Part shown: positions 1 through 10,177 of the stretch, piece after piece
Position numbering within the stretch: position 1 is the first letter of the stretch
Layout of the letters: every line of letters begins with the position of its first letter
Source of the DNA: Sulfitobacter sp. DFL-14
Lineage (GTDB): Bacteria > Pseudomonadota > Alphaproteobacteria > Rhodobacterales > Rhodobacteraceae
DNA length: 64,000 nucleotides
Direction of reading: 5' to 3'
Assembly: GCF_003335585.1 (NCBI RefSeq)
Contig: NZ_QBFD01000015.1
Location: forward strand, 588,370-652,369
The notes under the pieces: generated by a model
What the model was told of the DNA's origin: nothing
The model's input: the letters and a program-made list of their open reading frames with translations, nothing else
Databases searched by the model: none
Position numbers and translations under genes: made by a program

Positions 1-1330
1 GGGCCTGGTTGTTCCGCGCCCGCGCGTTGATGCCCCGTAGGATGTTTGCCGTCGGATCCATCCGGGATTTCAGGTTCAGCTCATAGGCATCCATGTCGAT
101 GATCGGACGGCGGGCCGCCCCGGTGTTCATGCCGGCCCGCGCAACAGCGGGTGGAATGCGATGGATCAATCGGGGGTCGAACGGGGTCGGGATGATATAG
201 TCGCGTCCGAAGGTCAGCGTCTTGCCATAGGCCACCGCCACCTCGTCCGGCACATCCTCTCGGGCGAGGTTTGCCAGCGCATGGGCACAGGCGATCTTCA
301 TCTCGTCGTTGATCGCGCGGGCATGAATGTCGAGCGCCCCTCGAAAGAGATAGGGAAATCCAAGGACGTTGTTCACCTGGTTCGGATAATCGCTGCGCCC
401 CGTGGCCACGATGGCATCCATGCGCACGGCATGGGCTTCCTCAGGCGTGATTTCAGGATCGGGGTTCGCCATTGCGAAAATCACCGGGTTGTCCGCCATG
501 CTTTCGACCATCGCGGGCGTCACCGCGCCCTTGACGCTGACGCCCAGGAACACATCGGCCCCTTTCATCGCCTCGTCGAGCGTGCGCAACTTGGTATTCG
601 CGGCATGGGCCGACTTCCACTGGTTCATACCCTCGGTGCGGCCCTGATAGATGACGCCTTTGGTGTCGCACATGATGCAATTGTCATGTTTGGCACCCAT
701 CGACTTGAGCAGTTCAAGACAGGCGATACCGGCCGCCCCGGCACCGTTCAGCACGATACGCACATCCTCGATCTTTTTCCCCGACAGATGCAGCGCGTTG
801 ATCAGACCTGCAGCACAGATCACGGCCGTGCCATGCTGGTCATCGTGGAAAACGGGGATGTCCATCTCTTCCTTGAGACGCTGTTCGATGATGAAACATT
901 CAGGCGCCTTGATATCCTCAAGGTTGATCCCGCCAAAAGTCGGCCCCATCAGGCGCACCGCGTTGATGAACGCTTCGGTGTCTTCCGTATCCAGCTCGAT
1001 GTCGATGGAATTCACATCCGCGAACCGTTTGAACAGGACGGACTTGCCCTCCATCACCGGTTTGGATGCCAGCGCGCCCAGATTGCCCAGCCCCAGCACG
1101 GCGGTGCCGTTTGAAATCACCGCCACAAGGTTGCCCTTGTTGGTGTAATCATAGGCCGTTTCCGGGTTCTGCGCGATCGCCTCGCAGGGCACTGCAACAC
1201 CGGGCGAATAGGCAAGGCTCAGATCGCGCTGTGTCGTCATCGGGACGGTCGCGGTGATCTCGAACTTGCCCGGACTCGGCTCTAGGTGGAACGCAAGTGC
1301 TTCTTCGGAGGTGATACGATTGTTTGACAC
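1..1330 (-). CDS. maeB: NADP-dependent malic enzyme, MaeB type (partial, 3' end outside window)
   Basis: Oxidatively decarboxylates malate to pyruvate in the cytoplasm, supplying pyruvate and NADPH. About 443 N-terminal residues are visible. The GTG start at 1330 follows an AAAGGG ribosome site by 8 nt. Recognisable segments are SPGVAVPCE (about residues 42-50), the substrate-site lysine in KPVMEGK (about 90-96), the metal-binding ED in GGINLEDIKAPE (about 133-144), FHDDQHGTA (about 161-169) and the nucleotide-binding loop NGAGAAGIA (about 195-203). MaeB-type enzymes usually carry a C-terminal phosphotransacetylase-like domain; that part would lie beyond the left edge and cannot be confirmed. 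Confidence 0.93.
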   Translation of the reverse strand, partial: MSNNRITSEEALAFHLEPSPGKFEITATVPMTTQRDLSLAYSPGVAVPCEAIAQNPETAYDYTNKGNLVAVISNGTAVLGLGNLGALASKPVMEGKSVLFKRFADVNSIDIELDTEDTEAFINAVRLMGPTFGGINLEDIKAPECFIIEQRLKEEMDIPVFHDDQHGTAVICAAGLINALHLSGKKIEDVRIVLNGAGAAGIACLELLKSMGAKHDNCIMCDTKGVIYQGRTEGMNQWKSAHAANTKLRTLDEAMKGADVFLGVSVKGAVTPAMVESMADNPVIFAMANPDPEITPEEAHAVRMDAIVATGRSDYPNQVNNVLGFPYLFRGALDIHARAINDEMKIACAHALANLAREDVPDEVAVAYGKTLTFGRDYIIPTPFDPRLIHRIPPAVARAGMNTGAARRPIIDMDAYELNLKSRMDPTANILRGINARARNNQA

Positions 1331-1405
1331 AGACAGGGCCCTTTGGATTTTCTGGGACTAATAACCGTGAATTGACCCATGCACAATCTCAGCCCGAACG
1401 CACGC

Positions 1406-3202
1406 TCAGGCGATGTAGCGCACCCATTCATGGTTTTTGACAAAGGCGCTGTGTCGTTCCGGGAAATCGGACTTCAGCCGGGACAGCGCCCAGCGGATCA
1501 CCTGCGGGCGTTCGCAGCGGTTTGCGCACCAGATGATCCTGATCAGGGTTTGCCAGCGGGTCGGGTCGGCCTTGAAGGATTTGTCCAGCGCGACAAGCTC
1601 TGATTTCGGCTCGTCCAGTTCCTTGTGGCAATCGGCCTTCAAGATGCAAAGCTCGACATCTTCGGTGACCATATTTGCATGTTGCTCCAGCACCGCGACA
1701 GCGCGTGCCGCAGACCCGGCCTGAAACAGCCGCCGCGCCAGACGCCCCACGGCATCGACGGACTTCAAGTCAGGTACATGGCCTAGGATGCTCACGACAA
1801 ACGCCATGATCTGCGCGACAGCCACCTCGGAAACGGCAACAGGGACAATGGAATCCTTGCTGAAATGTGGCTCTACCAAGGGGTCTTTGGCGTTGAAATC
1901 CGCAAAGAAGCTGATGTACCTGCATTGCGATGCATTGGCGAGCGGCCAGAAATCACCCCATCTGAATTGCGCCGTCTGCAGGGTTCCGATCTCGATGACA
2001 TGGGCATCGGGATTGGCAAAAAGCATGTTCGCAAACCCCGCACCATGATAGGAGATCATCACCTCGGCCCGCGCCATCAGCGCAACCTGTTCGAGGGGGT
2101 GCAGATTCTCGAACACGACATATTCAAAGTCGAAAAGGCCAAGATGTTCCAACAGCAGGTCTTCGCCTGCCATATGTCTGTCACGGCTTTGCCGCGAGTC
2201 CCGTCCGACAAAAAACCGCTTGGGCAGATGCGGAAATTCTTCGCCCTCGATCGCCGCCAAAGCCCGGTCGCGCAGGGCAAGCAACATGCTGCTGACCGAA
2301 TTCATCGCCAGGTTCGCGTTGGACCTGGTGTTCAGCAGATCTTCGTCCTGATCAACGGCGGCAGGCGCAAGGGCCGCGATCCCTGCCAGCATCTCCTTTG
2401 GCATCTGCGCATGGCCACCAAGGAAATCATATGCGGTCAGGACCTTGTCATACTCCTTTGGCGCACGTTCGAAAAAGACCCGCCCGGTATATTCGGGGAA
2501 CAGCGCCTCGACGAAAGCTTCGGTAAAGGGGCGGTGTTTTTCCTCTGCGTTGGGGAAGTGGAAATAGATGTTTCCCTGAAAATCCAGACCATCCAGCAGG
2601 GTCAGCTGAGGCAGTGCTTCCGTCAGGAAATGATAGAAATTGAACGTGTTCCGGCATTCGACCGCAAAGGGAGTATGAGGCTCTAACAACGCCGAATACA
2701 GCGGTATCTCCCGCGAAGCATTGGCGCTGCGGCATTCTGCCAGATAGGCGTCCAGCATCATGTCCACGTCAAATTCCGCGTCTTCGTTTTCCCAACGATA
2801 GCGGTTGATCAGCCGCGTCCCGGAGGCCCCGCTCAGCAACAGGCGATCATGCGCCATGATATAGGATTTTCGAAAACTGGCCTGCTCCAGCACAACCGGC
2901 ACCGCGTTGAACTCAATCGCCTTGCGAAAGACCTTCTGCTTTTTCGTCACGGCAAGGAATGAAGAAATCTTTTTGTTGATCTCTTCATGCGCGCTGGCTG
3001 CGAAACCTTCGATGACCGCACGGGGCATCGGCCGCCAGATAAATTCCGGCTCACGCAGCAGGCTGATCCCCTCGTCCACCCATGGATTCAGGAACAGGGT
3101 CTCGGGCGGAAATTTCAATTCGATCTTGTTGCGCAAGGATCGGCGTCTTTCTGCGGCGTGGATGTTGCCAACGTTTCTAGCACGCCTGTTCAACCCGTCC
3201 AC
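1406..3202 (-). CDS. Glycosyltransferase family 61-like protein with C-terminal helical repeat region
   Basis: Probably transfers a sugar during surface polysaccharide or glycan synthesis; donor and acceptor are unknown. The 598-residue protein has the two blocks typical of GT61 (DUF563): NFYHFLTEALPQL near residue 190, and FENLHPLEQVALMARAEV followed by SYHGAGFANMLFA near residues 365-396, then VIEIG. The last 110 residues are helical, with W/L/C-rich segments resembling TPR-type repeats. The GTG start at 3202 has only a weak ribosome site, so the true start is uncertain. It is divergent from mutS, with about 75 bp between the starts. No signal peptide or membrane segment is seen, so it is probably cytoplasmic. 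Confidence 0.7.
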   Translation of the reverse strand: MDGLNRRARNVGNIHAAERRRSLRNKIELKFPPETLFLNPWVDEGISLLREPEFIWRPMPRAVIEGFAASAHEEINKKISSFLAVTKKQKVFRKAIEFNAVPVVLEQASFRKSYIMAHDRLLLSGASGTRLINRYRWENEDAEFDVDMMLDAYLAECRSANASREIPLYSALLEPHTPFAVECRNTFNFYHFLTEALPQLTLLDGLDFQGNIYFHFPNAEEKHRPFTEAFVEALFPEYTGRVFFERAPKEYDKVLTAYDFLGGHAQMPKEMLAGIAALAPAAVDQDEDLLNTRSNANLAMNSVSSMLLALRDRALAAIEGEEFPHLPKRFFVGRDSRQSRDRHMAGEDLLLEHLGLFDFEYVVFENLHPLEQVALMARAEVMISYHGAGFANMLFANPDAHVIEIGTLQTAQFRWGDFWPLANASQCRYISFFADFNAKDPLVEPHFSKDSIVPVAVSEVAVAQIMAFVVSILGHVPDLKSVDAVGRLARRLFQAGSAARAVAVLEQHANMVTEDVELCILKADCHKELDEPKSELVALDKSFKADPTRWQTLIRIIWCANRCERPQVIRWALSRLKSDFPERHSAFVKNHEWVRYIA

Positions 3203-3276
3203 CGCGAAGGATCACACCGCCCCTTTCGTTGTGCGACCTGTTTTTGTACAGACACACAATAAAGGGAGAAAACCTG

Positions 3277-5922
3277 GTGAGCAGCGAAAAAGTAACGCCG
3301 ATGATGGCGCAGTACCTGGAGCTGAAGGCGGGCTACGCGGATGCGCTGCTGTTCTATCGCATGGGCGATTTCTACGAAATGTTCTTTGACGATGCCGTCG
3401 CAGCAGCGGAGGCGCTGGACATTGCCCTGACAAAACGTGGCAAACACGCGGGCGATGACATCCCGATGTGCGGCGTTCCCGTCCATGCGGCCGAAGGATA
3501 TCTTCTGACCCTGATCCGCAAGGGGTTTCGCGTTGCCGTCTGCGAACAGATGGAAAGCCCGGCAGAGGCCAAGAAACGCGGCCATAAATCCGTCGTGAAA
3601 CGCGATGTTGTGCGGTTGGTGACCCCCGGCACGCTGACCGAGGAAACACTGCTCGAAGCGCGGCGCCACAATTATCTTGCCGCCTTTGCCGAAGTCAGGG
3701 ACGAAGCGGCGCTGGCCTGGGTCGATATCTCCACCGGTTTTTTTCAGGTGATGGCCCTGCCCGCCGTCCGGCTTGGCCCGGAACTCGCCCGCCTTGCCCC
3801 CGCCGAACTGATTGTCTCTGAAACCAGGGAAGCGGACTATCGCCATCTGGAAACGGAATTCGGCACCGCCCTGACCGGCATCGCGCGCTCCGCCTTTGAC
3901 AGCACGAATGCCGAAAAGCGGATTTGTGCGCTTTATGAGGTGGGCACGCTGGACGCCTTCGGCAGCTTCACCCGCGCCGAGGTCTCGGCAATGGGCGCGC
4001 TGATCGACTATCTGGAGATCACGCAAAAGGGCAAGCTGCCGCTCCTGCGCCATCCACAAAAGGAAAGCGAGGCCCGCAATGTCCAGATCGACGCGGCCAC
4101 GCGGCGGAATCTTGAACTGACCCACGGGCTCAGCGGCGGGCGCGCGGGGTCGCTGCTGGCCATCATGGACCGCAGCTGCACCGCCGGCGGCGCAAGGTTG
4201 CTGGAACGTCGCATTTCCAGCCCTTCCCGTGTGTTAGAGACGATTTCGCAACGCCTTGAGGCGGTGTCATACGGCTATGACAACACCCGTATCACCCGGC
4301 AAATCAGGGACAGCCTGCGCAAGGTGCCGGATCTGGACCGGGCACTGTCGCGCCTGTCGCTCGACCGCGGCGGGCCAAGGGACCTTGCAACCATCCGGAA
4401 CGGGTTGGCCGAAGCCGCCCTGCTGGCCGAAACCCTGCGTGACCAGGATTTGCCGCCCTTGCTGGCAACGGCAGTTGACGGGCTGGACGGCCATGACAGC
4501 CTGACCGACCTGTTGGATCAGGCCCTGATTGCAGAGCCGCCCCTGCTGGCAAGGGACGGTGGATTCATCGCGCCGGGCTATCACGCCGAACTGGATGAGG
4601 CGCGGCAACTGCGGGATGAAGGGCGCAGTGTGATCGCCTCCATGCAACAGAATTATGTCTCTGACACAGGGATTTCCTCGCTCAAGATCAAACATAACAA
4701 CGTTTTGGGCTATTTCATCGAGACGACGGCAACCCATGCGGAAAAGATGTTGTCCGCACCACTGTCAGAAAGGTTCATCCACCGCCAGACCACGGCCAAT
4801 CAGGTCCGGTTCACAACCGTGGAGCTGTCCGAAATGGAAACCAGGATCCTCAGCGCGGGCAACCACGCGCTGGAGATCGAAAAGCAGCTCTTCGAAGACT
4901 TGAAGCAGGCGGTTCTGAACCATGCCGCCGGCATCGGCGTGGCCGCCTCCGGCCTGGCAGAAATTGACCTGGCCTTCGGTCTGGCCGATCTGGCGCAGGC
5001 GGAAAACTGGGTCAGGCCCACGGTCGACGATTCACGCGCCTTTGACATTTCCGGGGGCAGGCACCCGGTGGTCGAACGCGCCTTGCGGCAACAATCCGGC
5101 GATCCCTTTGTCGCAAATGACTGCGATCTGGGGATCGACGGCGATGGCGCGCATATCTGGCTGCTGACCGGGCCGAACATGGCGGGTAAATCCACCTTCC
5201 TGCGCCAGAATGCGCTGATCGCACTGATGGCGCAAATGGGCAGCTTTGTACCCGCAGACAGCGCACATATCGGCCTGATCAGCCAGTTGTTCAGCCGTGT
5301 CGGCGCCTCCGACGATCTGGCGCGGGGGCGGTCCACCTTCATGGTCGAAATGGTCGAAACCGCAGCGATCCTGAATCAGGCAGATGATCGCGCCCTCGTC
5401 ATCCTTGACGAAATCGGGCGCGGCACCGCCACCTATGACGGCCTTTCCATCGCCTGGGCCACGCTGGAATACCTTCATGACGCAAACAAGTGCCGCGCCC
5501 TCTTCGCCACCCATTATCATGAGATGACGGCGCTTTCGAACAAGCTGGACGGCGTCGACAATGCCACGGTTGCAGTCAAGGAATGGGAAGGCTCTGTGGT
5601 CTTCCTGCACGAGGTCCGCAAAGGTGCCGCCGACCGGTCCTACGGGGTTCAGGTGGCGCAGCTTGCAGGACTGCCGGAAACCGTGATCGCCCGCGCCCGC
5701 GTTGTGCTGGAGGCCCTGGAAAAAGGCGAGCGCGAGGGCGGTGCCACCCAGAAAACCCTGATCGACGACCTGCCGCTGTTCTCGGTCAATCCCGCCCCGG
5801 CATCGGTGAAACGCCAGAAATCCGAAGTTGACGAACAACTTGCCGCGATCATCCCCGATGAGCTGACACCAAGGGAAGCGCTTGATCTGCTCTACAAACT
5901 GAAAGAGGCGGCCAAAACCTGA
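3277..5922 (+). CDS. mutS: DNA mismatch repair protein MutS
   Basis: Recognises mismatches and small loops in DNA and recruits MutL. The 881-residue product has the N-terminal mismatch-wedge motif F-Y-E (residues 32-34), the Walker A loop GPNMAGKST (about 630) and the Walker B segment LVILDEIGRGT (about 706), in the family order and at the usual length. The GTG start at 3277 is preferred because GGGAG lies 8 nt upstream and homologues start near this point. An upstream in-frame start at 3229 would add an unlikely extension. The gene stands alone between a divergent glycosyltransferase gene and convergent grpE. Confidence 0.97.
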   Translation: MSSEKVTPMMAQYLELKAGYADALLFYRMGDFYEMFFDDAVAAAEALDIALTKRGKHAGDDIPMCGVPVHAAEGYLLTLIRKGFRVAVCEQMESPAEAKKRGHKSVVKRDVVRLVTPGTLTEETLLEARRHNYLAAFAEVRDEAALAWVDISTGFFQVMALPAVRLGPELARLAPAELIVSETREADYRHLETEFGTALTGIARSAFDSTNAEKRICALYEVGTLDAFGSFTRAEVSAMGALIDYLEITQKGKLPLLRHPQKESEARNVQIDAATRRNLELTHGLSGGRAGSLLAIMDRSCTAGGARLLERRISSPSRVLETISQRLEAVSYGYDNTRITRQIRDSLRKVPDLDRALSRLSLDRGGPRDLATIRNGLAEAALLAETLRDQDLPPLLATAVDGLDGHDSLTDLLDQALIAEPPLLARDGGFIAPGYHAELDEARQLRDEGRSVIASMQQNYVSDTGISSLKIKHNNVLGYFIETTATHAEKMLSAPLSERFIHRQTTANQVRFTTVELSEMETRILSAGNHALEIEKQLFEDLKQAVLNHAAGIGVAASGLAEIDLAFGLADLAQAENWVRPTVDDSRAFDISGGRHPVVERALRQQSGDPFVANDCDLGIDGDGAHIWLLTGPNMAGKSTFLRQNALIALMAQMGSFVPADSAHIGLISQLFSRVGASDDLARGRSTFMVEMVETAAILNQADDRALVILDEIGRGTATYDGLSIAWATLEYLHDANKCRALFATHYHEMTALSNKLDGVDNATVAVKEWEGSVVFLHEVRKGAADRSYGVQVAQLAGLPETVIARARVVLEALEKGEREGGATQKTLIDDLPLFSVNPAPASVKRQKSEVDEQLAAIIPDELTPREALDLLYKLKEAAKT

Positions 5923-5940
5923 CCGCCCCTTTCATTGTTC
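5902..5940. terminator. Putative intrinsic terminator after mutS
   Basis: Arms 5902-5911 (AAAGAGGCGG) and 5923-5932 (CCGCCCCTTT) pair with one mismatch around an 11-nt loop. The stem spans the mutS stop codon and is followed by a moderately T-rich tract. It lies in the 49-bp gap between convergent mutS and grpE and may serve both strands. Confidence 0.5.
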
Positions 5941-5971
5941 TTTCAAATACACAAAATCGACGGTTGCCGCG

Positions 5972-6535
5972 TTAACCAGCAGGGGTTGATGATACGCCTA
6001 CCTGTGCCGGGCGCAGCAGACGGTCATGCAGCATGAAGCCCTCTGCGGCAACCTGGATGATATCGCCCGCCCTGGTATCGGGAACCGGGGCCTCGAACAT
6101 CGCCTGATGGTGCTTGGGATCGAAACGATCACCGACTTCGGGCGCAATGACTTCGATCCCGTGTTTCTTGAACACGTTCAAAAGCTCGCGCATTGTCAGC
6201 TCGACACCCTCAAGCACCGGGCCCGATACGGCGCGCTGCTCTTCGGTTGCCGCTTCCAGGGCACGCTTCATGTTGTCATAGACCGGCAGCATGTCACGGG
6301 CGAGTTTCGAACCGCCATAGTTCTCAGCCTCGCGCCGGTCCTTGTCCGACCGCTTGCGCGCGTTTTCGGCATCCGCCAGGGCCCGCATGAAACGGTCCTT
6401 CAGCTGATCGCGCTCTGCCCGCAGCTGGTCCAGTTCCAGCGCTTCATCGTCGATTTCCGCCATGCTGTCAGCAAATTCTTCGTCTTCCGCCGCATCAATA
6501 TCGTCGAGAAAATCATCGTTCTTCGGCTCAGCCAT
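5972..6535 (-). CDS. grpE: Nucleotide exchange factor GrpE
   Basis: Co-chaperone that releases ADP from DnaK in the cytoplasm. The 187-residue protein has an acidic N-terminus, a long coiled-coil (about residues 35-90, with DAENARKRSDKDRREAE) and the C-terminal beta domain with the GrpE signature region (GDRFDPKHHQAMFE, then GFMLHDRLLRPAQV). It lies 9 bp downstream of hrcA on the same strand. This hrcA-grpE pair is a common heat-shock arrangement, so the two are probably co-transcribed. Confidence 0.96.
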   Translation of the reverse strand: MAEPKNDDFLDDIDAAEDEEFADSMAEIDDEALELDQLRAERDQLKDRFMRALADAENARKRSDKDRREAENYGGSKLARDMLPVYDNMKRALEAATEEQRAVSGPVLEGVELTMRELLNVFKKHGIEVIAPEVGDRFDPKHHQAMFEAPVPDTRAGDIIQVAAEGFMLHDRLLRPAQVGVSSTPAG

Positions 6536-6544
6536 TTTTCCCCT

Positions 6545-7609
6545 CTAGCTCCGGTCGGAAACCAGTTTTCCGACCAGTTGCGCAGTATAATTTACAATCG
6601 GCACAATGCGACCGTAGTTCAGCCGCGTGGGACCAATCACACCGACGGCCCCGATTACCTTTCGATCAGCGTTCATATAAGGGGAAACCACCAGAGAGGA
6701 ACCCGAAAGTGAGAAAAGTTTGTTCTCTGAGCCGATAAAAATGCGAACACCGTCGCCACCTTCGGCAAGTTCGAGAAATTCGGCGATATCGCGCTTCCTC
6801 TCAAGGTCGTCGAACAGGGATCTGATGCGCGCCAGGTCTTCCTCTGCTGCGTCGATTCCCAGCAGATGCGACCGCCCTCTGACGATCAGCCGCTCGGAAT
6901 TTTCGTCGTCCCCGGTCCAAAGCGCCAGACCGCTTTCAACCAGTTGCTGCGCCAGAAGGTCGATCTCCTGGCGGCGTTCCGCGATTGTCTGCGCGATGCT
7001 GCGCTGCAGCTCGCTCAGGGTCTTGCCTTCAACCAGGGAGTTCAGGAAATTCGCCGCCTCGCGCATCGAACTGGGGGTCTGTCCCGGCGGCGGCGCGAAC
7101 AGGCGGTTTTCCACATGACCATCCGAAAACACCAGAACAACCAGCGCGCGGTCATGGGACAGTGAAACAAACTCGATATGTTTGATCGGCGCCTCGTGTT
7201 TCGGCGTCAGCACCAGTGACGCGCCTTGCGTGACGCCGGACAATGCCGACCCGACCCGATCCAGAAGGCCACTGACGTCGGAAACGTTATCGCCAAGTGT
7301 TGCGTCGATCCTTTCGCGATCCGTATCGGTGGGTTCACCCAGCTCGATCATGCCATCCACGAACATCCGCAACCCCAGTTGCGTCGGAATGCGGCCAGCG
7401 CTGACATGGGGAGAGCCCAGAACCCCCATGTATTCAAGGTCCTGCATGACATTGCGAATCGTCGCCGCGCTGACCTTTTCACTGAAATCCCGGGTCAATG
7501 TGCGCGAGCCGACGGGATCACCGCTGGAAAGATAGCCTTCGACAACCCGGCGAAACACTTCGCGGGACCTTTCGTTCATTTCTTTCAAAAGATCCGAGGT
7601 ATCACTCAT
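6545..7609 (-). CDS. hrcA: Heat-inducible transcription repressor HrcA
   Basis: Represses chaperone genes by binding CIRCE operators. The start at 7609 ([14 protein letters not shown]) gives 354 residues, the normal family size. A longer in-frame extension upstream has no homology-like character. The N-terminal winged helix contains [20 protein letters not shown], followed by the conserved [19 protein letters not shown], and the C-terminal half has the usual [13 protein letters not shown] block. It is divergent from rph with 96 bp between starts. I found no convincing CIRCE inverted repeat in that gap, so control of this gene itself is unclear. Confidence 0.95.
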   Translation of the reverse strand: MSDTSDLLKEMNERSREVFRRVVEGYLSSGDPVGSRTLTRDFSEKVSAATIRNVMQDLEYMGVLGSPHVSAGRIPTQLGLRMFVDGMIELGEPTDTDRERIDATLGDNVSDVSGLLDRVGSALSGVTQGASLVLTPKHEAPIKHIEFVSLSHDRALVVLVFSDGHVENRLFAPPPGQTPSSMREAANFLNSLVEGKTLSELQRSIAQTIAERRQEIDLLAQQLVESGLALWTGDDENSERLIVRGRSHLLGIDAAEEDLARIRSLFDDLERKRDIAEFLELAEGGDGVRIFIGSENKLFSLSGSSLVVSPYMNADRKVIGAVGVIGPTRLNYGRIVPIVNYTAQLVGKLVSDRS

Positions 7610-7705
7610 GTCCCCAATAAAGGTGCCATTGGTGGAAACGTCAATCGGGGTTGCATCATTGCAGTGCTGGGCGCTATGCCAAAGGCAGTTCAAAAAGGAT
7701 CATAC

Positions 7706-8419
7706 ATGCGACCTTCAGGCCGGAAACTCGATGAAATGCGCGCTGTCTCTGTTGAGGTCGGCTTTACCAAACATGCGGAAGGATCCGCGTTGATCAAGGT
7801 GGGCGATACCCATGTTCTGTGCACCGCTACGATCGAGGATCGGGTGCCGCCCTTCATCAAGGGCTCCGGGCTGGGCTGGGTGACAGCAGAATACGGCATG
7901 TTGCCCCGCGCGACCAACACGCGGATGCGCCGCGAATCCGCCATGGGCAAGCAAGGTGGCCGGACCGTCGAGATCCAGCGCCTGATTGGCCGTGCCCTGC
8001 GCGCCGGCGTCGACCGCGTGGCCCTGGGCGAACGCCAGATCACCATCGACTGCGACGTGCTGCAAGCCGATGGCGGCACCCGTTGCGCCTCCATCACCGG
8101 CGGCTGGATTGCGCTGCGCCTCGCGGTGAACAAGCTGATGAAGGCCGGGGACGTCATTTCCGACCCGCTGGTCGATCCCGTTGCCGCGGTCAGCTGCGGC
8201 ATCTATGCCGGCCAGCCGGTTCTTGATCTGGACTACCCGGAAGATTCCGAAGCCGGCGTGGACGGCAATTTCATCATGACCGGCAGCGGCAAGTTGATTG
8301 AAATTCAGATGAGCGCGGAGGGATCGACCTATTCCCGCGATCAAATGAACCAGTTGATGGATCTGGCCGAAAAAGGCGTTTCCGAACTGGTCGACATCCA
8401 GAAATCCGTCACCGCATGA
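7706..8419 (+). CDS. rph: Ribonuclease PH
   Basis: Phosphorolytic 3'-to-5' exoribonuclease that trims tRNA 3' ends. The 237-residue product begins [12 protein letters not shown], the usual N-terminus of the family, and contains [15 protein letters not shown] (about residues 64-78), [17 protein letters not shown] and the [14 protein letters not shown] phosphate-site region. AAGGA lies just upstream of the ATG at 7706. Its stop codon overlaps the rdgB start (ATGA), so rph-rdgB-hemW read as one operon. Confidence 0.97.
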   Translation: MRPSGRKLDEMRAVSVEVGFTKHAEGSALIKVGDTHVLCTATIEDRVPPFIKGSGLGWVTAEYGMLPRATNTRMRRESAMGKQGGRTVEIQRLIGRALRAGVDRVALGERQITIDCDVLQADGGTRCASITGGWIALRLAVNKLMKAGDVISDPLVDPVAAVSCGIYAGQPVLDLDYPEDSEAGVDGNFIMTGSGKLIEIQMSAEGSTYSRDQMNQLMDLAEKGVSELVDIQKSVTA

Positions 8420-9027
8420 CCCGCAAATTCACTGAGACCCGGATCCTCTTTGCCACCCACAACGCCGGCAAGCTGGAAGAGGTGCAGCAGCTGTTCGCGC
8501 CTTACGGCGTCTCGGTTGTCGGTGCTGCCGAAATGAACCTGCCGGAGCCGGAAGAGACGGAAAACACCTTTGTCGGCAATGCGCGGATCAAAGCCCACGC
8601 AGCCACGAAGGCCACCGGCATCCCTGCCCTGTCGGACGATTCCGGGATCGAGGTCGAGGCGCTGGACAACGCGCCCGGCGTCTATACCGCGGATTGGGCC
8701 GAAACGCCGAACGGCCGTGATTTTCTGATGGCAATGACCAAGACCCATGACCTGCTGGAAAAGGCAAACGCCCCCCACCCCCGCCGGGCAAGGTTTTGCG
8801 CCACGATGGTCCTGGCCTGGCCGGATGGCCACGACGAGGTTTTTGAGGGTACCGTGAACGGCACTCTGGTTTGGCCGATCCGGGGGGATCTTGGGCACGG
8901 CTACGACCCGATGTTTCAGCCCGACGGGCATGAACAGACTTTTGCGGAAATGACCGCCGATCAGAAGAACGCCATCAGCCACCGCGCGGATGTCTTCGCC
9001 AAGCTGATCACGGGCTGCTTTGACTGA
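8416..9027 (+). CDS. rdgB: XTP/dITP diphosphatase (RdgB/HAM1 family)
   Basis: Hydrolyses non-canonical purine triphosphates (dITP, XTP) to monophosphates and keeps them out of DNA and RNA. The 203-residue protein shows the substrate-binding THNAGKLEE (residues 14-22), the metal-binding SDDSG (73-77), and C-terminal GYDPMF and ISHRADVF. The start overlaps rph by 4 nt and the end overlaps hemW by 8 nt, indicating translational coupling. Confidence 0.96.
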   Translation: MTRKFTETRILFATHNAGKLEEVQQLFAPYGVSVVGAAEMNLPEPEETENTFVGNARIKAHAATKATGIPALSDDSGIEVEALDNAPGVYTADWAETPNGRDFLMAMTKTHDLLEKANAPHPRRARFCATMVLAWPDGHDEVFEGTVNGTLVWPIRGDLGHGYDPMFQPDGHEQTFAEMTADQKNAISHRADVFAKLITGCFD

Positions 9028-10177
9028 AGACTGGCAAAACGGGGGCTTCGGCCTTTATATCCATTGGCCCTTTTGCGAGGCGAAATGCCCCTATTGTGAC
9101 TTCAACAGTCATGTCAGCCGCCGGATTGACCATGCCGCTTGGCGCGATGCCTATCTTGTCGAACTGAAGCGCGCGGCCGCCGAAACCAGGGGTCGGGTGC
9201 TGAATGCGGTTTTCTTTGGCGGCGGCACGCCCAGCCTGATGGAACCGGAAACGGTTGCAGAGATCATCACGGCGATCCGGGCGCATTGGCCCACCGCAAA
9301 CGATCTGGAAATCACGCTTGAGGCCAATCCGGGTTCCGTCGAGGCAGGCAGGTTTGCGGCTTTCAAACAGGCGGGCATCAACCGGGTCTCCATGGGCATC
9401 CAGGCCCTGAACGATCCGGACCTGCGACGCCTGGGGCGGCTGCACAACGTGGCAGAGGCGCTGACCGCTTTTGACATTGCCCGAAATGAATTTGACCGCG
9501 TCAGCTTTGACCTGATCTATGCCCGGCAGGATCAGTCGCTGGCGGATTGGGAAGCCGAGCTGAAACAGGCACTGTCCCTCGCGATAGATCATCTGTCTCT
9601 CTATCAACTGACGATCGAAAACGGGACGGCCTTTGGCGACAGGTACAGCAGAGGCAAGCTGCGTGGCTTACCTGACGAAGACCTTGGCGCTGATCTGTAT
9701 AATCTGACGCAGGAGATCTGTGGCACCATGGGCATGCCCGCCTATGAAGTGTCAAACCACGCCCGCGACGGCGCGCAATCCCGGCACAACCTGATCTATT
9801 GGCGCTATGGGGATTACATCGGCATCGGCCCCGGCGCGCATGGGCGCCTGACAATCGACGGGCAAAAATGGGCGACGGAATGCTATGGCCAGCCCGACCG
9901 CTGGCTGAATGGGGTGCAAGACATCACAACCGAAAAGCCCCGCAGCCTGTTGTCCGGAAAGGATCAGGCGGCGGAATATCTTCTGATGGGCTTGAGGCTC
10001 AAGGAAGGGATCGATCCAAAGCGCTACGCCGCCCTTGCCGGAGAGGTTTTGAGCCCCTCCGCCCTGGACCACTTAACAGAGATCGGTGTGCTCGATCAGG
10101 CGCGTGACAGAATAACTGTTACAGATCAAGGGTTTATGGTCCTGAACTCGGTCATTGAGACCCTTTTGCCTGGTTAG
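9020..10177 (+). CDS. hemW: Heme chaperone HemW (radical SAM, HemN-like)
   Basis: Radical SAM protein that binds heme and delivers it to target proteins; it is often misannotated as coproporphyrinogen III oxidase. The 385-residue product starts with TTG at 9020. The iron-sulfur motif C-x3-C-x2-C is at C19, C23 and C26 (CEAKCPYC), followed by GGGTPSLM (about residue 70). The N-terminus is short, as in HemW, rather than extended as in true HemN. The stop codon overlaps that of convergent parB in the tetranucleotide TTAG. Confidence 0.93.
   Translation: MTEDWQNGGFGLYIHWPFCEAKCPYCDFNSHVSRRIDHAAWRDAYLVELKRAAAETRGRVLNAVFFGGGTPSLMEPETVAEIITAIRAHWPTANDLEITLEANPGSVEAGRFAAFKQAGINRVSMGIQALNDPDLRRLGRLHNVAEALTAFDIARNEFDRVSFDLIYARQDQSLADWEAELKQALSLAIDHLSLYQLTIENGTAFGDRYSRGKLRGLPDEDLGADLYNLTQEICGTMGMPAYEVSNHARDGAQSRHNLIYWRYGDYIGIGPGAHGRLTIDGQKWATECYGQPDRWLNGVQDITTEKPRSLLSGKDQAAEYLLMGLRLKEGIDPKRYAALAGEVLSPSALDHLTEIGVLDQARDRITVTDQGFMVLNSVIETLLPG

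Noticed and set aside
161..1114. 317-codon plus-strand frame at the left edge
   Set aside because: Antisense of the malic enzyme, whose conserved motifs are all in frame on the minus strand.
7610..7705. CIRCE operator between hrcA and rph
   Set aside because: No TTAGCACTC-N9-GAGTGCTAA-like inverted repeat is present in the 96-bp gap.
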